DNA from: Candidatus Zixiibacteriota bacterium
GTDB lineage: Bacteria > Zixibacteria > MSB-5A5 > JAABVY01
Reading direction: 5' to 3'
DNA length: 64,000 nucleotides
NCBI GenBank assembly: GCA_011056555.1
Contig: DSEQ01000040.1
Coordinates: 97,075-161,074 of the forward strand
In this document: positions 11,004 through 20,634 of the stretch, one piece after another
Layout of the letters: every line of letters begins with the position of its first letter
Position numbering within the stretch: the first letter of the stretch is position 1
Translations under genes and position numbers: made by a program
Notes under the pieces: model-generated
The model's database searches: none
Told to the model about the DNA's origin: nothing
Seen by the model: the letters and a program-made list of their open reading frames with translations, nothing else

Positions 11004-11507
11004 ATGTTAAGCGACAATATGAAAAAGGCCTTGAATGATCAAATTAATGCTGAACTCTATTCAGCTTATATTTATCTTTCAATGGCTGCATATTTTGAAG
11101 ATGCTAACTTCCCGGGCATGGCAACCTGGATGAAGGCCCAAGCCCAGGAAGAGGTTGGACATGCAATGAAATTCTATGCTTATGTCTTCGACCGTGATTC
11201 GAAGGTTGAGCTGAAGGCAATCGACGGTCCCCAGACTGAATGGAAATCCCCTCTCGATGCCTTTGAGACCGCTTACAATCATGAGAAGCATGTCACCGAC
11301 CTGATCCACAAACTGGTTGAGCTGGCCAATAAAGAGAACGATCATGCCACCAGGTCATTTTTGAACTGGTTTATCGATGAGCAGGTTGAGGAAGAGGCCT
11401 CGACCAAGGCGATAGTCGACAGGCTGAAGTTTATCGGCGACGGCAAGCCCGGCCTGTTCATGCTCGATCGCGAGCTGGCAGGAAGAGGATCGGGCGGCGG
11501 TGAATAA
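11004..11507 (+). CDS. Bacterial non-heme ferritin
   Basis: [61 protein letters not shown] at 11004 preferred over upstream TTG. Confidence 0.95.
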   Translation: MLSDNMKKALNDQINAELYSAYIYLSMAAYFEDANFPGMATWMKAQAQEEVGHAMKFYAYVFDRDSKVELKAIDGPQTEWKSPLDAFETAYNHEKHVTDLIHKLVELANKENDHATRSFLNWFIDEQVEEEASTKAIVDRLKFIGDGKPGLFMLDRELAGRGSGGGE

Positions 11508-11540
11508 GCCGATGTTTGATCTTGAATAATATATTGTGAA

Positions 11541-11578
11541 GGGCATTCATCACCCGGGTGATGGATGCCCTCTCTTTT
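11541..11578 (+). terminator. Rho-independent terminator-like hairpin
   Basis: GGGCATTCATCACCCGGGTGATGGATGCCC followed by TCTCTTTT. Confidence 0.75.
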
Positions 11579-11619
11579 CCAGTATCGATTACAGAAACGG
11601 ACTGAATCCGGAGGATAAA

Positions 11620-12132
11620 ATGACTCTTGAAGAAGCTATCAAAATGGCGCTCGAATATGAGACCAAAGTGCGCGACACCTATATTGATGCCGCCAGGAAG
11701 GCCTCGGATGATACCGGCAAACGGATATTCAAGGTTCTTGGCGAGGAGGAACAGGGACATATCAATTACCTTCAGAGCAGGCTCGCTGAATGGCAGAAGA
11801 CCGGCAAAATCACCACGGAAAAACTGGATACCGTCGTGCCCTCAAAGAAGGCGATTGAGGATGGTGTGAAGAAACTTGATAAGGAGATGTCCAGGTCTGA
11901 TTACGGCTCAGAGATGGAGATGCTGCGCAAGGCCCTGGAACTTGAAATCGAGACCTCCAGCTTCTACCAACGCATGGTTGACGAGATGGGCGAGGAAGGC
12001 AAGATGTTCGAGCATTTCATGAAAATCGAGGAAGGCCACAAGGCCATAGTGCAGGCGGAGATCGACTATCTCAGCAAAACCGGCTACTTTTTCGACTTCC
12101 AGGAATTCTCGATGGAATCGCCGATTGAATAG
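11620..12132 (+). CDS. Rubrerythrin/ferritin-like family protein
   Basis: MTLEEAIKMALEYETKVRDTYIDAARKA, EEEQGHINYLQ, ELEIETSSFYQRM, IEEGHKAIVQAE; start moved past the terminator hairpin, RBS GGAGG. Confidence 0.85.
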   Translation: MTLEEAIKMALEYETKVRDTYIDAARKASDDTGKRIFKVLGEEEQGHINYLQSRLAEWQKTGKITTEKLDTVVPSKKAIEDGVKKLDKEMSRSDYGSEMEMLRKALELEIETSSFYQRMVDEMGEEGKMFEHFMKIEEGHKAIVQAEIDYLSKTGYFFDFQEFSMESPIE

Positions 12133-12177
12133 GACGATCAGAGGATCTTTTGAATACGTAAATTATGGGATTTCATT

Positions 12178-12690
12178 ATGTCTGATGAACAAAAGAAACT
12201 TACAGAGGGCCTGAAGAAGGCAATTTCGGCCGAACGTGACGGCTACAGCTTCTATATGATGGCCGCCGGAAGCACCGAGGATGAAAAAGGAAAAGAGGTG
12301 TTCGAGACTCTGGCGCGCGAAGAGCTGGATCACATGAACTTCCTGCGCCAGCAGTACGATTCAATTCTGAAGACCGGCAGACCGGATACCAGTATCAGCC
12401 TCGGTCCGCGCAAAGACCTCACCGGCATCTCCCCGATTTTCTCGGATAAACTTAAATCGCGGATCAGCGATGCGCATATTGAGATGAGCGCGCTTTCCAT
12501 CGGGGTACAGCTGGAACTGGATGCGATCAGGTTCTATCAGGAGCAGGCCAAGGAGACCAGTTATCCCGATGTCAGGAGATTCTATCAGGAACTGGCTGAC
12601 TGGGAAACCGGGCATTACAACGCTCTCTGGGAACAGCAGCAGCAATTGAAAGAGGATTACTGGTCCACGGGCGGTTTCGCGCCGTTTTAA
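12178..12690 (+). CDS. Rubrerythrin-like ferritin-family protein
   Basis: AISAERDGYSFYMMAAG, AREELDHMNFLRQ, ELDAIRFYQEQAKE, ADWETGHYNALWE di-iron-type pattern. Confidence 0.85.
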   Translation: MSDEQKKLTEGLKKAISAERDGYSFYMMAAGSTEDEKGKEVFETLAREELDHMNFLRQQYDSILKTGRPDTSISLGPRKDLTGISPIFSDKLKSRISDAHIEMSALSIGVQLELDAIRFYQEQAKETSYPDVRRFYQELADWETGHYNALWEQQQQLKEDYWSTGGFAPF

Positions 12691-12726
12691 ACCGGGTGGC
12701 AATCAACTTAAAATACCGAGGTTAAG

Positions 12727-13179
12727 ATGAACTTCAATTCTGTGGATGAAATATTGGATTTTGCAATCGGCGAGGAGGAAAAGGCCGCCGATTTTTATAC
12801 CGAGCTTGCCGGAAAAGTGAGCAAGCCGAATATCAAGGAGATGTTCGAGCAGTTCGCCCGTGAGGAAAAAGGCCACAAAGCCAAACTCCTGGCCGCCAAG
12901 CAGGGCAAAATGCTGCAGAAATCAGAAAAGAAAATTCTCGACCTGAAGATCGGCGATCATCTGGAGTCAGTCGAGCTTACTCCCAACATCGATTTTCAGG
13001 ATGCCTTGATCCTGGCCATGAAAGCTGAAAAAAATGCTTTCAAATTGTACAATTCTCTGGCCGAGCAGGCTGATGATCCCGCCATCCGGGACATGCTCCT
13101 GGCCCTGGCCCAGGAGGAGGCCAAGCACAAGCTACGTTTCGAAACCGAATACGATGAGCTGGTCTTAACCGAGAATTAG
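12727..13179 (+). CDS. Rubrerythrin-like ferritin-family protein
   Basis: AIGEEEKAADFYTELAGK, AREEKGHKAKLL, AMKAEKNAFKLYNSLAEQ, AQEEAKHKLRFE. Confidence 0.88.
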   Translation: MNFNSVDEILDFAIGEEEKAADFYTELAGKVSKPNIKEMFEQFAREEKGHKAKLLAAKQGKMLQKSEKKILDLKIGDHLESVELTPNIDFQDALILAMKAEKNAFKLYNSLAEQADDPAIRDMLLALAQEEAKHKLRFETEYDELVLTEN

Positions 13180-13214
13180 GGTTTAATTGGACAACATGGG
13201 TGGCCTACTTTTGT

Positions 13215-13269
13215 AGGTCAAATGTCTGTGAAATTTGACAAAGCGTCAAATCCCACAGGGATTTGACCT
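13215..13269. repeat. Long imperfect intergenic hairpin (25 nt arms, 5 nt loop)
   Basis: AGGTCAAATGTCTGTGAAATTTGAC - AAAGC - GTCAAATCCCACAGGGATTTGACCT; 21/25 positions pair. Confidence 0.8.
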
Positions 13270-13303
13270 GCAATAATGCAAAGATATGAATTATGGAGAC
13301 AAT

Positions 13304-14494
13304 ATGAAACCGCTTGAGATTAAAAAGAATGTTTACTGGGTGGGGGCAGTTGACTGGGATCTCCGTGATTTCCATGGCTACTCCACCGAAAAAGGTACAA
13401 GCTACAACGCCTACTTGGTGGTGGACAAAAAGACCGTGCTTTTCGATACGGTCAAAGTCGAACTTCAGAAAGACCTCCTGGCTAACATCCGGCAGGTAAC
13501 CGATCCATCAAAGATTGATTATATTGTTGTCAATCATGCCGAAATGGATCACTCCGGATCACTCCCTGAGGTACTCAAGATAGTCAAACCGGAAAAGATT
13601 TTCTGTACAGCCAAATGTAAGGACGCCCTGATACAGCATTTCCATGATGAAAGCTGGCCGTTTGAGGTCATAAAAGAAGGCGATTCGATCGAGCTGGGGC
13701 AGAAGACGATTCAATTTTTTGATTCCAAGATGATGCACTGGCCGGAGAGCATGGTCAGTTATATTCCCGAAGACAATCTGCTCATCTCAAATGATATCTT
13801 TGGGCAGCACTGGGCCACCAGTGAACGTTTTGATGATAAGGTCGACCAGGGCGAACTCTACTGGCAGTCGGCAAAGTATTATGCCAATATCTTCATGCCT
13901 TTCGCCACTCCGGCGCAGAAATTCCTGAAGAAGCTCAAAGAGAATGATCTTAAGATCGATATGATTGCGGTCGATCACGGCCTGATTTGGCGCAAAGATA
14001 TCGATAAGATAATCGAACTCTACGACAAATGGAGCTCAGGCAGGGCCGACAAAAAGGCTGTGGTGGTTTACGACACCATGTGGGGTTCGACCAAAAAGAT
14101 GGCGCGCGCTATCGGTAAAGGTATCGCCTCGCAGGATGTTTCGGTGCAGGTTCTCGATCTGCGCTTCAATCACAGGAGCGATGTCATCACCGAGGCATTA
14201 GACTCTCGGGCGATCATCCTGGGTTCGCCGGTTATGAATAATAACATCCTGCCCGGTATGGGCGGATTCCTGACCTATATGAAAGGTCTGCGTCCAAAGG
14301 ATAAAATCGGCGGAGCATTCGGATCGTACGGCTGGTCAGATAAGGCTACCAAGATTCTGAAAGAATACATGGATGACCTCAAATTCGATATCATCGGAGA
14401 CGGCCTCAGCACACAATATGTCCCCACAGATGATGTCTTAAACCAATGCTACGAATACGGCGTCGAAATCGGCAAAGCTGTAAATGCGGGATAG
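13304..14494 (+). CDS. A-type flavodiiron protein (FprA family)
   Basis: NHAEMDHSG metallo-beta-lactamase motif, flavodoxin-like YDTMWGSTKKMA and GSPVMNNNILP; RBS GGAG before ATG 13304. Confidence 0.93.
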   Translation: MKPLEIKKNVYWVGAVDWDLRDFHGYSTEKGTSYNAYLVVDKKTVLFDTVKVELQKDLLANIRQVTDPSKIDYIVVNHAEMDHSGSLPEVLKIVKPEKIFCTAKCKDALIQHFHDESWPFEVIKEGDSIELGQKTIQFFDSKMMHWPESMVSYIPEDNLLISNDIFGQHWATSERFDDKVDQGELYWQSAKYYANIFMPFATPAQKFLKKLKENDLKIDMIAVDHGLIWRKDIDKIIELYDKWSSGRADKKAVVVYDTMWGSTKKMARAIGKGIASQDVSVQVLDLRFNHRSDVITEALDSRAIILGSPVMNNNILPGMGGFLTYMKGLRPKDKIGGAFGSYGWSDKATKILKEYMDDLKFDIIGDGLSTQYVPTDDVLNQCYEYGVEIGKAVNAG

Positions 14495-14797
14495 AGATAT
14501 AGCCGTCTGGAAAGGGTTCCTGACGGCACTCGTTAATTATGTTTATCATCGAGAGCCATGCATAACGGTCAAACATACCTCATACGATATCGAATGATGT
14601 CATTCTCAAAATAATTGCCCAATCACACAAAGCAATCACAATTTCCCGGCAAACTTTCCGTACAGCGGCGTCCTGATTTGGATTTTTCGGAATTGTAATC
14701 CCGGAATTACAGCATGAAATCAAAAAAAGGAAATCATTTCGTTTACGATATCGTAGAGTAATATAAAAAATAAATCTTCAAAATCGGAGGCACAAGA

Positions 14798-15253
14798 ATG
14801 GCAGAACATGAAGTACGTATTATCAAAATGCCTGCATGCCGACTGGCGCTGGTGAATACTGTGAGCAGCAGCCCGGAGATGGAATCAATTCAGAAGCTCA
14901 TGAAATGGGTCGAGAAAAGAAATTTGGCTGATAGAGAATATGGTCCGAGATGGTTCGGCAGGAATAATCCCCCACCGCAAGATGATAAAGCAGAATATGG
15001 TTATGATGCTATGGTAACGATCCCTGATGATATTACTAATGCTGATGAAGTCCAGCTCTACCAGATTCCGGAACGGACATGCGCCGTCGTTAAAGCCAAT
15101 TTGCAGAACATCACACAGATGTGGAACTATCTTTATGACTGGGTTAAAGAAAGCGACTATGAAATAGCCGATCACGGTCTGGAGGAACTTCTGGATCCAT
15201 ATGCGAATGATGAGGAATTTCTCTTCGACCTATGGCTGCCGGTACGAAAATAA
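14798..15253 (+). CDS. GyrI-like / AraC effector-binding domain protein
   Basis: EVRIIKMPACRLALV start, YDAMVTIPDD, YQIPERTCAVVKA, ELLDPYANDEEFLFDLWLPV. Confidence 0.75.
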   Translation: MAEHEVRIIKMPACRLALVNTVSSSPEMESIQKLMKWVEKRNLADREYGPRWFGRNNPPPQDDKAEYGYDAMVTIPDDITNADEVQLYQIPERTCAVVKANLQNITQMWNYLYDWVKESDYEIADHGLEELLDPYANDEEFLFDLWLPVRK

Positions 15254-15285
15254 TCAAACTCAAAAAGCGGAAATTGCCGATAAGC

Positions 15286-18200
15286 CTATTCCGTCGCAGG
15301 TGCTGCCCTCAACCTGCGGGCACGCTCCAGCAAATTATAGACGGCGTTATAAGTAACTGGAATCAAAATCAGGGTGATCAGTGCTGAAACTGTCAAACCG
15401 CCAATGACCGCCCTCGCCAGAGCCGCCTGAATCTCGCCTCCGGCGCCAAGCACAAAGGCCAGCGGAAGCATACCCAGCACTGTTGTAAAGGTAGTCATCA
15501 AAATCGGCCGCAGACGCAACCGTGCAGACTGCCGCACAGCATCATTGATATCAAGACCGCGCTCCCGGCGCATCAGGTTTATATAATCAACCATCACAAT
15601 AGCGTTATTGACAACGATGCCCATCAGCATAACAATGCCCATCAGGCTTTGTATGTTGATGGTCGTGCCCGTCAAAAGCAGCGTGGGCACAACACCTATG
15701 ATGGCCATTGGAACCGCGATCATCACGATAAGCGGATCAAGAAATCTTTCAAACTGCGCCGCCATAACCATGTAAATCAAAATCGCAGCCATCAAGACCG
15801 ACAACAGAAAATCGTTCCTGGCTTTCTGCTGCTCCTCGTACTCGCCGCTGAATACGATCGAGAATCCTTCCGGCAGAGGCACGTTGCGCATGCCCCTCTG
15901 CAGTTTCCCGATCACATCTCCCAGCGCCGCTCCGCTTTCCAGATTAGCAGTGATATAGGTCACCCGCTGCCCGTCAATGCGTTCGATTTCTGTCGGGCTG
16001 CGCCTCCGCTCAGTTTCCACCACTGCAGAGACCGGCACGATGTCGCCGCCCGCAGTTCGCACACCCACATTGCTTAAGTCCACGGTTGTCAGTCGGTCTT
16101 GCGGCTGAAGCCGAACCGTGATAGGAAATTCCTCTCCGCCCTCACGGAACACCCCTGCCCGGCTTCCGCCGATATTGGTCTGAATTACCTGTGCTATCTG
16201 GTTTACCGTCAATCCCAGGTCTGCAATTTTCTCACGATCGATGACCAGGTTCTGCTCGGGTCTTCCTTCCCGCCTGCTGATCCGGACATCCGCCACCTCC
16301 GGGACTCTTTCAGCTACATTCTTTATTTGATTGGCCAGGCGGTTGGCCACATCCAGATCGTATCCCCGCAGTTCAATCTGTACAGCTTCAGCGCCCCCGG
16401 ACCCAAACAGCCGCCGCAGCATCCACAGCCCCGACTGCGCCGAGACACGGATATCCGCCCCGGGAATCTGTCCCGAGACTTCACGGCGAAGCTGGTCGGC
16501 CAAATCAAAACTGTTGATGGATCGTTCTCCGGCACTCTTGAGCGAGAGTTCCACCTCGGCATTTCCGGGACGAATCTGAGTGGTTATATGAAGCACCTCA
16601 TCCATCGGCGTAACCTCCCGCACTATCTGCTCCAGCTCATACAGATACTCGTTCACCACAGCGATGTTCGTCCCCTGGGCCATCATCAGGTCCACATCAA
16701 TTTCATCGGCATCGGTTTGCGGAGCCAGTTCCACCGGCAACAGCGGCCACAACAATATAGCGCCGGCCAACAGCACTGCGGTTACTCCAAAGACAATTTT
16801 CTTATGCCCCAGGGCCTTATCCAGAAGACCCGCGTATCGCTCCTCGAGCCGCTGAAACCAATTGCCGAGGCGCTTGCGAATACCATTGCGATTTCCACCG
16901 CCGGATTTGATCGTTAAAAATCGGCTGGCAAGCATTGGCACCAGGGTGAGCGCCACCAGGAGCGAACACAGAAGGGCAAATACCACCACCAGCGCAAGCT
17001 CGCGTAAAAGCATACCGGAGATAGTCTGCATGAAAACTACCGGCAGAAAGATGACTGAGGTGGTGAGTGTCGATGCTATAATGGCGCCGGTCACTTGCTT
17101 TGTACCGGTGAGAGCGCTTTCTTCACGGGAGTGACCGCCCTCCCTCAGGCGAACGATATTTTCCAGGACCACAATGGAATTGTCGACAATCAATCCAATC
17201 CCCAGCGCCAGCCCGCCAAAACTCATCTGGTTTAATGTCAGGTTATTGAAATACAGAAGACCGAAGGTAGCAATGAGCGAGATCGGGATCGAGAGGGCAA
17301 TGATAAATGTAGTCGAGCCGTTTCGCAAAAAGATATAAAGTACGAAAATTGCCAGGAGCCCGCCGAAAAGTGCTGACTGCTTCACGGTATCAATCGAGTT
17401 CTGTATGAATTCGCTCTGGTCGATCACCATCACCAGATCCAGATCATCCCGCTCCCGGTCAATTCTCTCCATCACTTCCCGCGCCTGTCGGGCCACCTCG
17501 ACCGTGTTGGCGCCCGACTGCTTGCGAATCCCCAGCCGCACCATGGGCTGGCCGTCAATCTGCACGATGCGGTTGATGTCCTCAAAACCATCCACCACCT
17601 CGGCCACATCACCGACCCGAATCGGATAGCCGTCAACTACCGTTATGATCGTATTGGTTATCTGCTCAAGCGACTGATATTCTCCCCGAGTACGCACATA
17701 CATATCGCTTATGCCCTCTCGCATGTCGCCGCCGGGAAGAGTGACATTCTCACGTTGCAGTGCCGCACGCACATCGGCCGCGGAGAGGCCGCTGGAGGCC
17801 AGACGGTCGCGTTTGAGCCGCACCTGCACCTCTCGATACAGACCGCCCCAGACATCTATCGAACCGACACCCGGAATCTGCTCGAAACGCTGGGCAATCT
17901 CGCGCTCCAAAACGAGCGTCAACTCGTCCATAGGACGATCCGAATGTGCTCCCAGGATTACGACCGGAAAATTGTCGGGATCAAATTTCCATAAACGCGG
18001 CGGCTCGACTTCCGGCGGAAAATCATCGCGAATCCGATCCAGCGCCGCCCGGACATCATTGGCCGCAGCGTCAATATCCGTCCCCTGCGCAAATTCGAGT
18101 CTGACCCAGCTGCGCCCTTCCTCAGAATTCGAGCGCACCTCAGTCAGGTTGGGTACCACAGCGACAGCATTTTCCACACGGTCGGTGATGATTGTCTCGA

Positions 18201-18375
18201 TTTCCTCCGGGCCCACATTGGGATAACTGGTTGAGATGCTGAGCATGGGATACTCGATCTGAGGCAACAGGTCGACCGGCAAAAATCTGAATCCCATTAT
18301 ACCGAGGACAATAATAATTAGAAACACCATAGCCGTCGCCACGGGACGTTTTACCGCTGTCCTGGTAATGTTCAT
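15286..18375 (-). CDS. RND-family efflux transporter permease (AcrB/MdtB type)
   Basis: 1029 aa; RPVATAMVFLIIIVLGIMGF, GLALGIGLIVDNSIVVLENI, GIVVNNAIVMVDYIN. Confidence 0.97.
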   Translation of the reverse strand: MNITRTAVKRPVATAMVFLIIIVLGIMGFRFLPVDLLPQIEYPMLSISTSYPNVGPEEIETIITDRVENAVAVVPNLTEVRSNSEEGRSWVRLEFAQGTDIDAAANDVRAALDRIRDDFPPEVEPPRLWKFDPDNFPVVILGAHSDRPMDELTLVLEREIAQRFEQIPGVGSIDVWGGLYREVQVRLKRDRLASSGLSAADVRAALQRENVTLPGGDMREGISDMYVRTRGEYQSLEQITNTIITVVDGYPIRVGDVAEVVDGFEDINRIVQIDGQPMVRLGIRKQSGANTVEVARQAREVMERIDRERDDLDLVMVIDQSEFIQNSIDTVKQSALFGGLLAIFVLYIFLRNGSTTFIIALSIPISLIATFGLLYFNNLTLNQMSFGGLALGIGLIVDNSIVVLENIVRLREGGHSREESALTGTKQVTGAIIASTLTTSVIFLPVVFMQTISGMLLRELALVVVFALLCSLLVALTLVPMLASRFLTIKSGGGNRNGIRKRLGNWFQRLEERYAGLLDKALGHKKIVFGVTAVLLAGAILLWPLLPVELAPQTDADEIDVDLMMAQGTNIAVVNEYLYELEQIVREVTPMDEVLHITTQIRPGNAEVELSLKSAGERSINSFDLADQLRREVSGQIPGADIRVSAQSGLWMLRRLFGSGGAEAVQIELRGYDLDVANRLANQIKNVAERVPEVADVRISRREGRPEQNLVIDREKIADLGLTVNQIAQVIQTNIGGSRAGVFREGGEEFPITVRLQPQDRLTTVDLSNVGVRTAGGDIVPVSAVVETERRRSPTEIERIDGQRVTYITANLESGAALGDVIGKLQRGMRNVPLPEGFSIVFSGEYEEQQKARNDFLLSVLMAAILIYMVMAAQFERFLDPLIVMIAVPMAIIGVVPTLLLTGTTINIQSLMGIVMLMGIVVNNAIVMVDYINLMRRERGLDINDAVRQSARLRLRPILMTTFTTVLGMLPLAFVLGAGGEIQAALARAVIGGLTVSALITLILIPVTYNAVYNLLERARRLRAAPATE

Positions 18376-19733
18376 GCAGTATCCTTTGAACCTCTTTCCA
18401 GCATACCGACCGAAGACGTATCAACAGGTCCGGTTTTCTGGCGCTGTAAAATTTCCTCAAGCAGATCCTCACGCTGCATGCGCTGCAATTTCTCCACCCA
18501 TTCCCAGTTGACCGGACGCACCCTTGCCTGCCCGCTGTCGGGGCCGATCAGATCCTGACCAATCGTCACCACCCAGCTGCCCGGATCGATTCCCTGTATT
18601 CCGGCATTCATCCGGCCCTTGGCGATTATTCTAACGGGTACGAACTCAAACGAGACCGGATCGGTAAGAACTTCATTGTGGGGCACATCTATCATCGCTT
18701 TTGGCCCGCTTATCAGAGAGTCATGGCTGACATACAGGCCCACGGCCGATGTGGCCGGATTTTCCCATAGCGCGCTCAGCGGCACAAGCGTGGCCTGCTG
18801 GCTCTCGCCGTAAAATATATCCACCGTGACAAACATGCCTGACTTCAGGGCTTTATCGGGATTGACAAGATCGATTTCGGCAACTGTGCTATGGGCGGTT
18901 GGGTGAAGAAAGGGGGAGATACGTGCAATTGGAGCCGAAATCGGACCGGATGGTATATTCTGCGATAAAATCTCGGCTCTCTGACCTTCTTCAATATAGC
19001 CCAGCATGCGATCGGTGAGTACCACCTCAACTCGGACTGTGTCCAGTTGTCCCAGCGTAAACAGCCTGGTGCTGGGTGTAACCAGCATGCCGACTTCGGC
19101 GTTGCGGTTACCAATCGTACCGTCCACCGGAGCCCTCACCACAGTGCGGGACAGAGTTTCTTTTCTTTCGTCAATGGTTGCCTGTGCCTGCTCCACACGC
19201 GCCCGCGCTAATTCGGCGCTGGCCTCTGCGGCTATTGCCTGGGTTTCTATATTCTCCATTTCCGTCGGGCTTATCAGCTCTTTCTCCGCCAGATCCCTGC
19301 TGCGCTGGAGTTCCGACTGCATCCGTTTCAGTTCCGCCTCGGCCTGCTTGGCCTGAGCCAGGGCAATCTGATAATTGGCCTCGGCCTGTTTGAGCTGTTC
19401 ACGGAACTCTGTATCACGAAGCCGTACCAATGGATCGCCGGATTGCACCAGATTTCCATTCTGTACATAAACCTGCGCCACCGGGGCGCTGACCTGGGGA
19501 TATAGTTCCACCTGGTTCATGGCCTTAACCACCCCGCTCAACCGCTCGGTAAGGGGAAGACTGCCGAAGCGTGCCTGTACCGCCTCTACAGAGGGTATCA
19601 GTCCCTCGTTATCTCCACGCGGATTGCCGTCCGAATTGCGGGAGCAGCTTATCATTGAGCATATCAGAGTAATCGTCAGAATTAGAACGGATAAAGGATA
19701 TAATCGGGAGAAGACTTCCCGTGGCTGCCTCAT
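18372..19733 (-). CDS. RND efflux periplasmic adaptor (membrane fusion protein)
   Basis: Lipobox-like SMISCSRN; VYVQNGNLVQSGDPLVRL, RAPVDGTIGNRNAEVGMLVTP; overlaps RND gene by 4 nt. Confidence 0.93.
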   Translation of the reverse strand: MRQPREVFSRLYPLSVLILTITLICSMISCSRNSDGNPRGDNEGLIPSVEAVQARFGSLPLTERLSGVVKAMNQVELYPQVSAPVAQVYVQNGNLVQSGDPLVRLRDTEFREQLKQAEANYQIALAQAKQAEAELKRMQSELQRSRDLAEKELISPTEMENIETQAIAAEASAELARARVEQAQATIDERKETLSRTVVRAPVDGTIGNRNAEVGMLVTPSTRLFTLGQLDTVRVEVVLTDRMLGYIEEGQRAEILSQNIPSGPISAPIARISPFLHPTAHSTVAEIDLVNPDKALKSGMFVTVDIFYGESQQATLVPLSALWENPATSAVGLYVSHDSLISGPKAMIDVPHNEVLTDPVSFEFVPVRIIAKGRMNAGIQGIDPGSWVVTIGQDLIGPDSGQARVRPVNWEWVEKLQRMQREDLLEEILQRQKTGPVDTSSVGMLERGSKDTA

Positions 19734-20022
19734 GAAACCTCCTTAGGAGCGGTATATATAGGCATGAATCTAATTTCCGGCCAGCCCGGACACAAGCTCA
19801 AAATATATTTAACTCGGAGAAAATCTCCATGTTCCCCGGAACATGCGGATTTGTGAAGCTGCAAACTGTAGTTAATGTCCGACCTGATATGAATTCCCAC
19901 CGAGGCGGATATTGGGCGGATATTAATTTTAGGGCAGGACCCCTGTGCTCCTTTTTCTTTATCTTTCGCTGGCAGGTCGGAGATCCGCCTGCTGACGGAT
20001 TCGCAGGAAACCTGCCTTGTAT

Positions 20023-20110
20023 CCGGGCGCACCGGGAGGTACGCCCGGCACGAGTTTTATTGGCGTGCGCTCGGACATAATTGTGCGCGGCGTACGTCCC
20101 CGTGCGCCGC
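20023..20110. repeat. GC-rich intergenic hairpins
   Basis: CCGGGCG/CGCCCGG and CGCGGCG/CGCCGCG inverted repeats in a ~380 bp noncoding gap. Confidence 0.55.
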
Positions 20111-20114
20111 GAAA

Positions 20115-20633
20115 TCATTTCTTCTTTAATTCGTCGATAATCTTTTTCAGCTTCTCCGGATCGGCATCTTTGGCGAGTGATTCCAGCTCTTCCTTCAGCT
20201 TATCTTGATCGTCCAGCTTATTTTCCGCCTGTCCAGTTTCGGGCATATCGAGCATCTTGCGCACATTGGCAACATAATTTGCAGGTTTGACCGGTTTTTC
20301 CAGATATATTCCCGGGCCGGACATGGTCAACTCTTCGAGATCAGCCTTGCCCAGCTCGTCATGGGCATGGCCGGTTACGATCAGCACCGGAATCTTTTTC
20401 AATTCCTTGTCCTTCTGAAGCTCGCGGTACATCTTGGCGCCTGAATGTTTGGGCATAACCAGATCCATTGAAATCAAATCAGGCTTAAATTTCCTGGCCT
20501 TCTCAAGCCCCTCCAGACCATCACTGGCGGTAACCACCGTGAAGCCGTCATCCTCCAGAGCCATCTGCAGGAAGCGAACAACATCCGGTTCATCATCAAC
20601 AACCAGCACAGTTTTGTCTAATTGATCAGCCAT
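20115..20633 (-). CDS. Single-domain response regulator with charged C-terminal extension
   Basis: TVLVVDDEPDVVRFL, DLISMDLVMPKHSG, PVLIVTGHA. Confidence 0.9.
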   Translation of the reverse strand: MADQLDKTVLVVDDEPDVVRFLQMALEDDGFTVVTASDGLEGLEKARKFKPDLISMDLVMPKHSGAKMYRELQKDKELKKIPVLIVTGHAHDELGKADLEELTMSGPGIYLEKPVKPANYVANVRKMLDMPETGQAENKLDDQDKLKEELESLAKDADPEKLKKIIDELKKK

Positions 20634-20634
20634 T

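Noticed and set aside
16099-16917. 272 aa ORF on + strand
   Set aside because: Antisense shadow of the RND permease.
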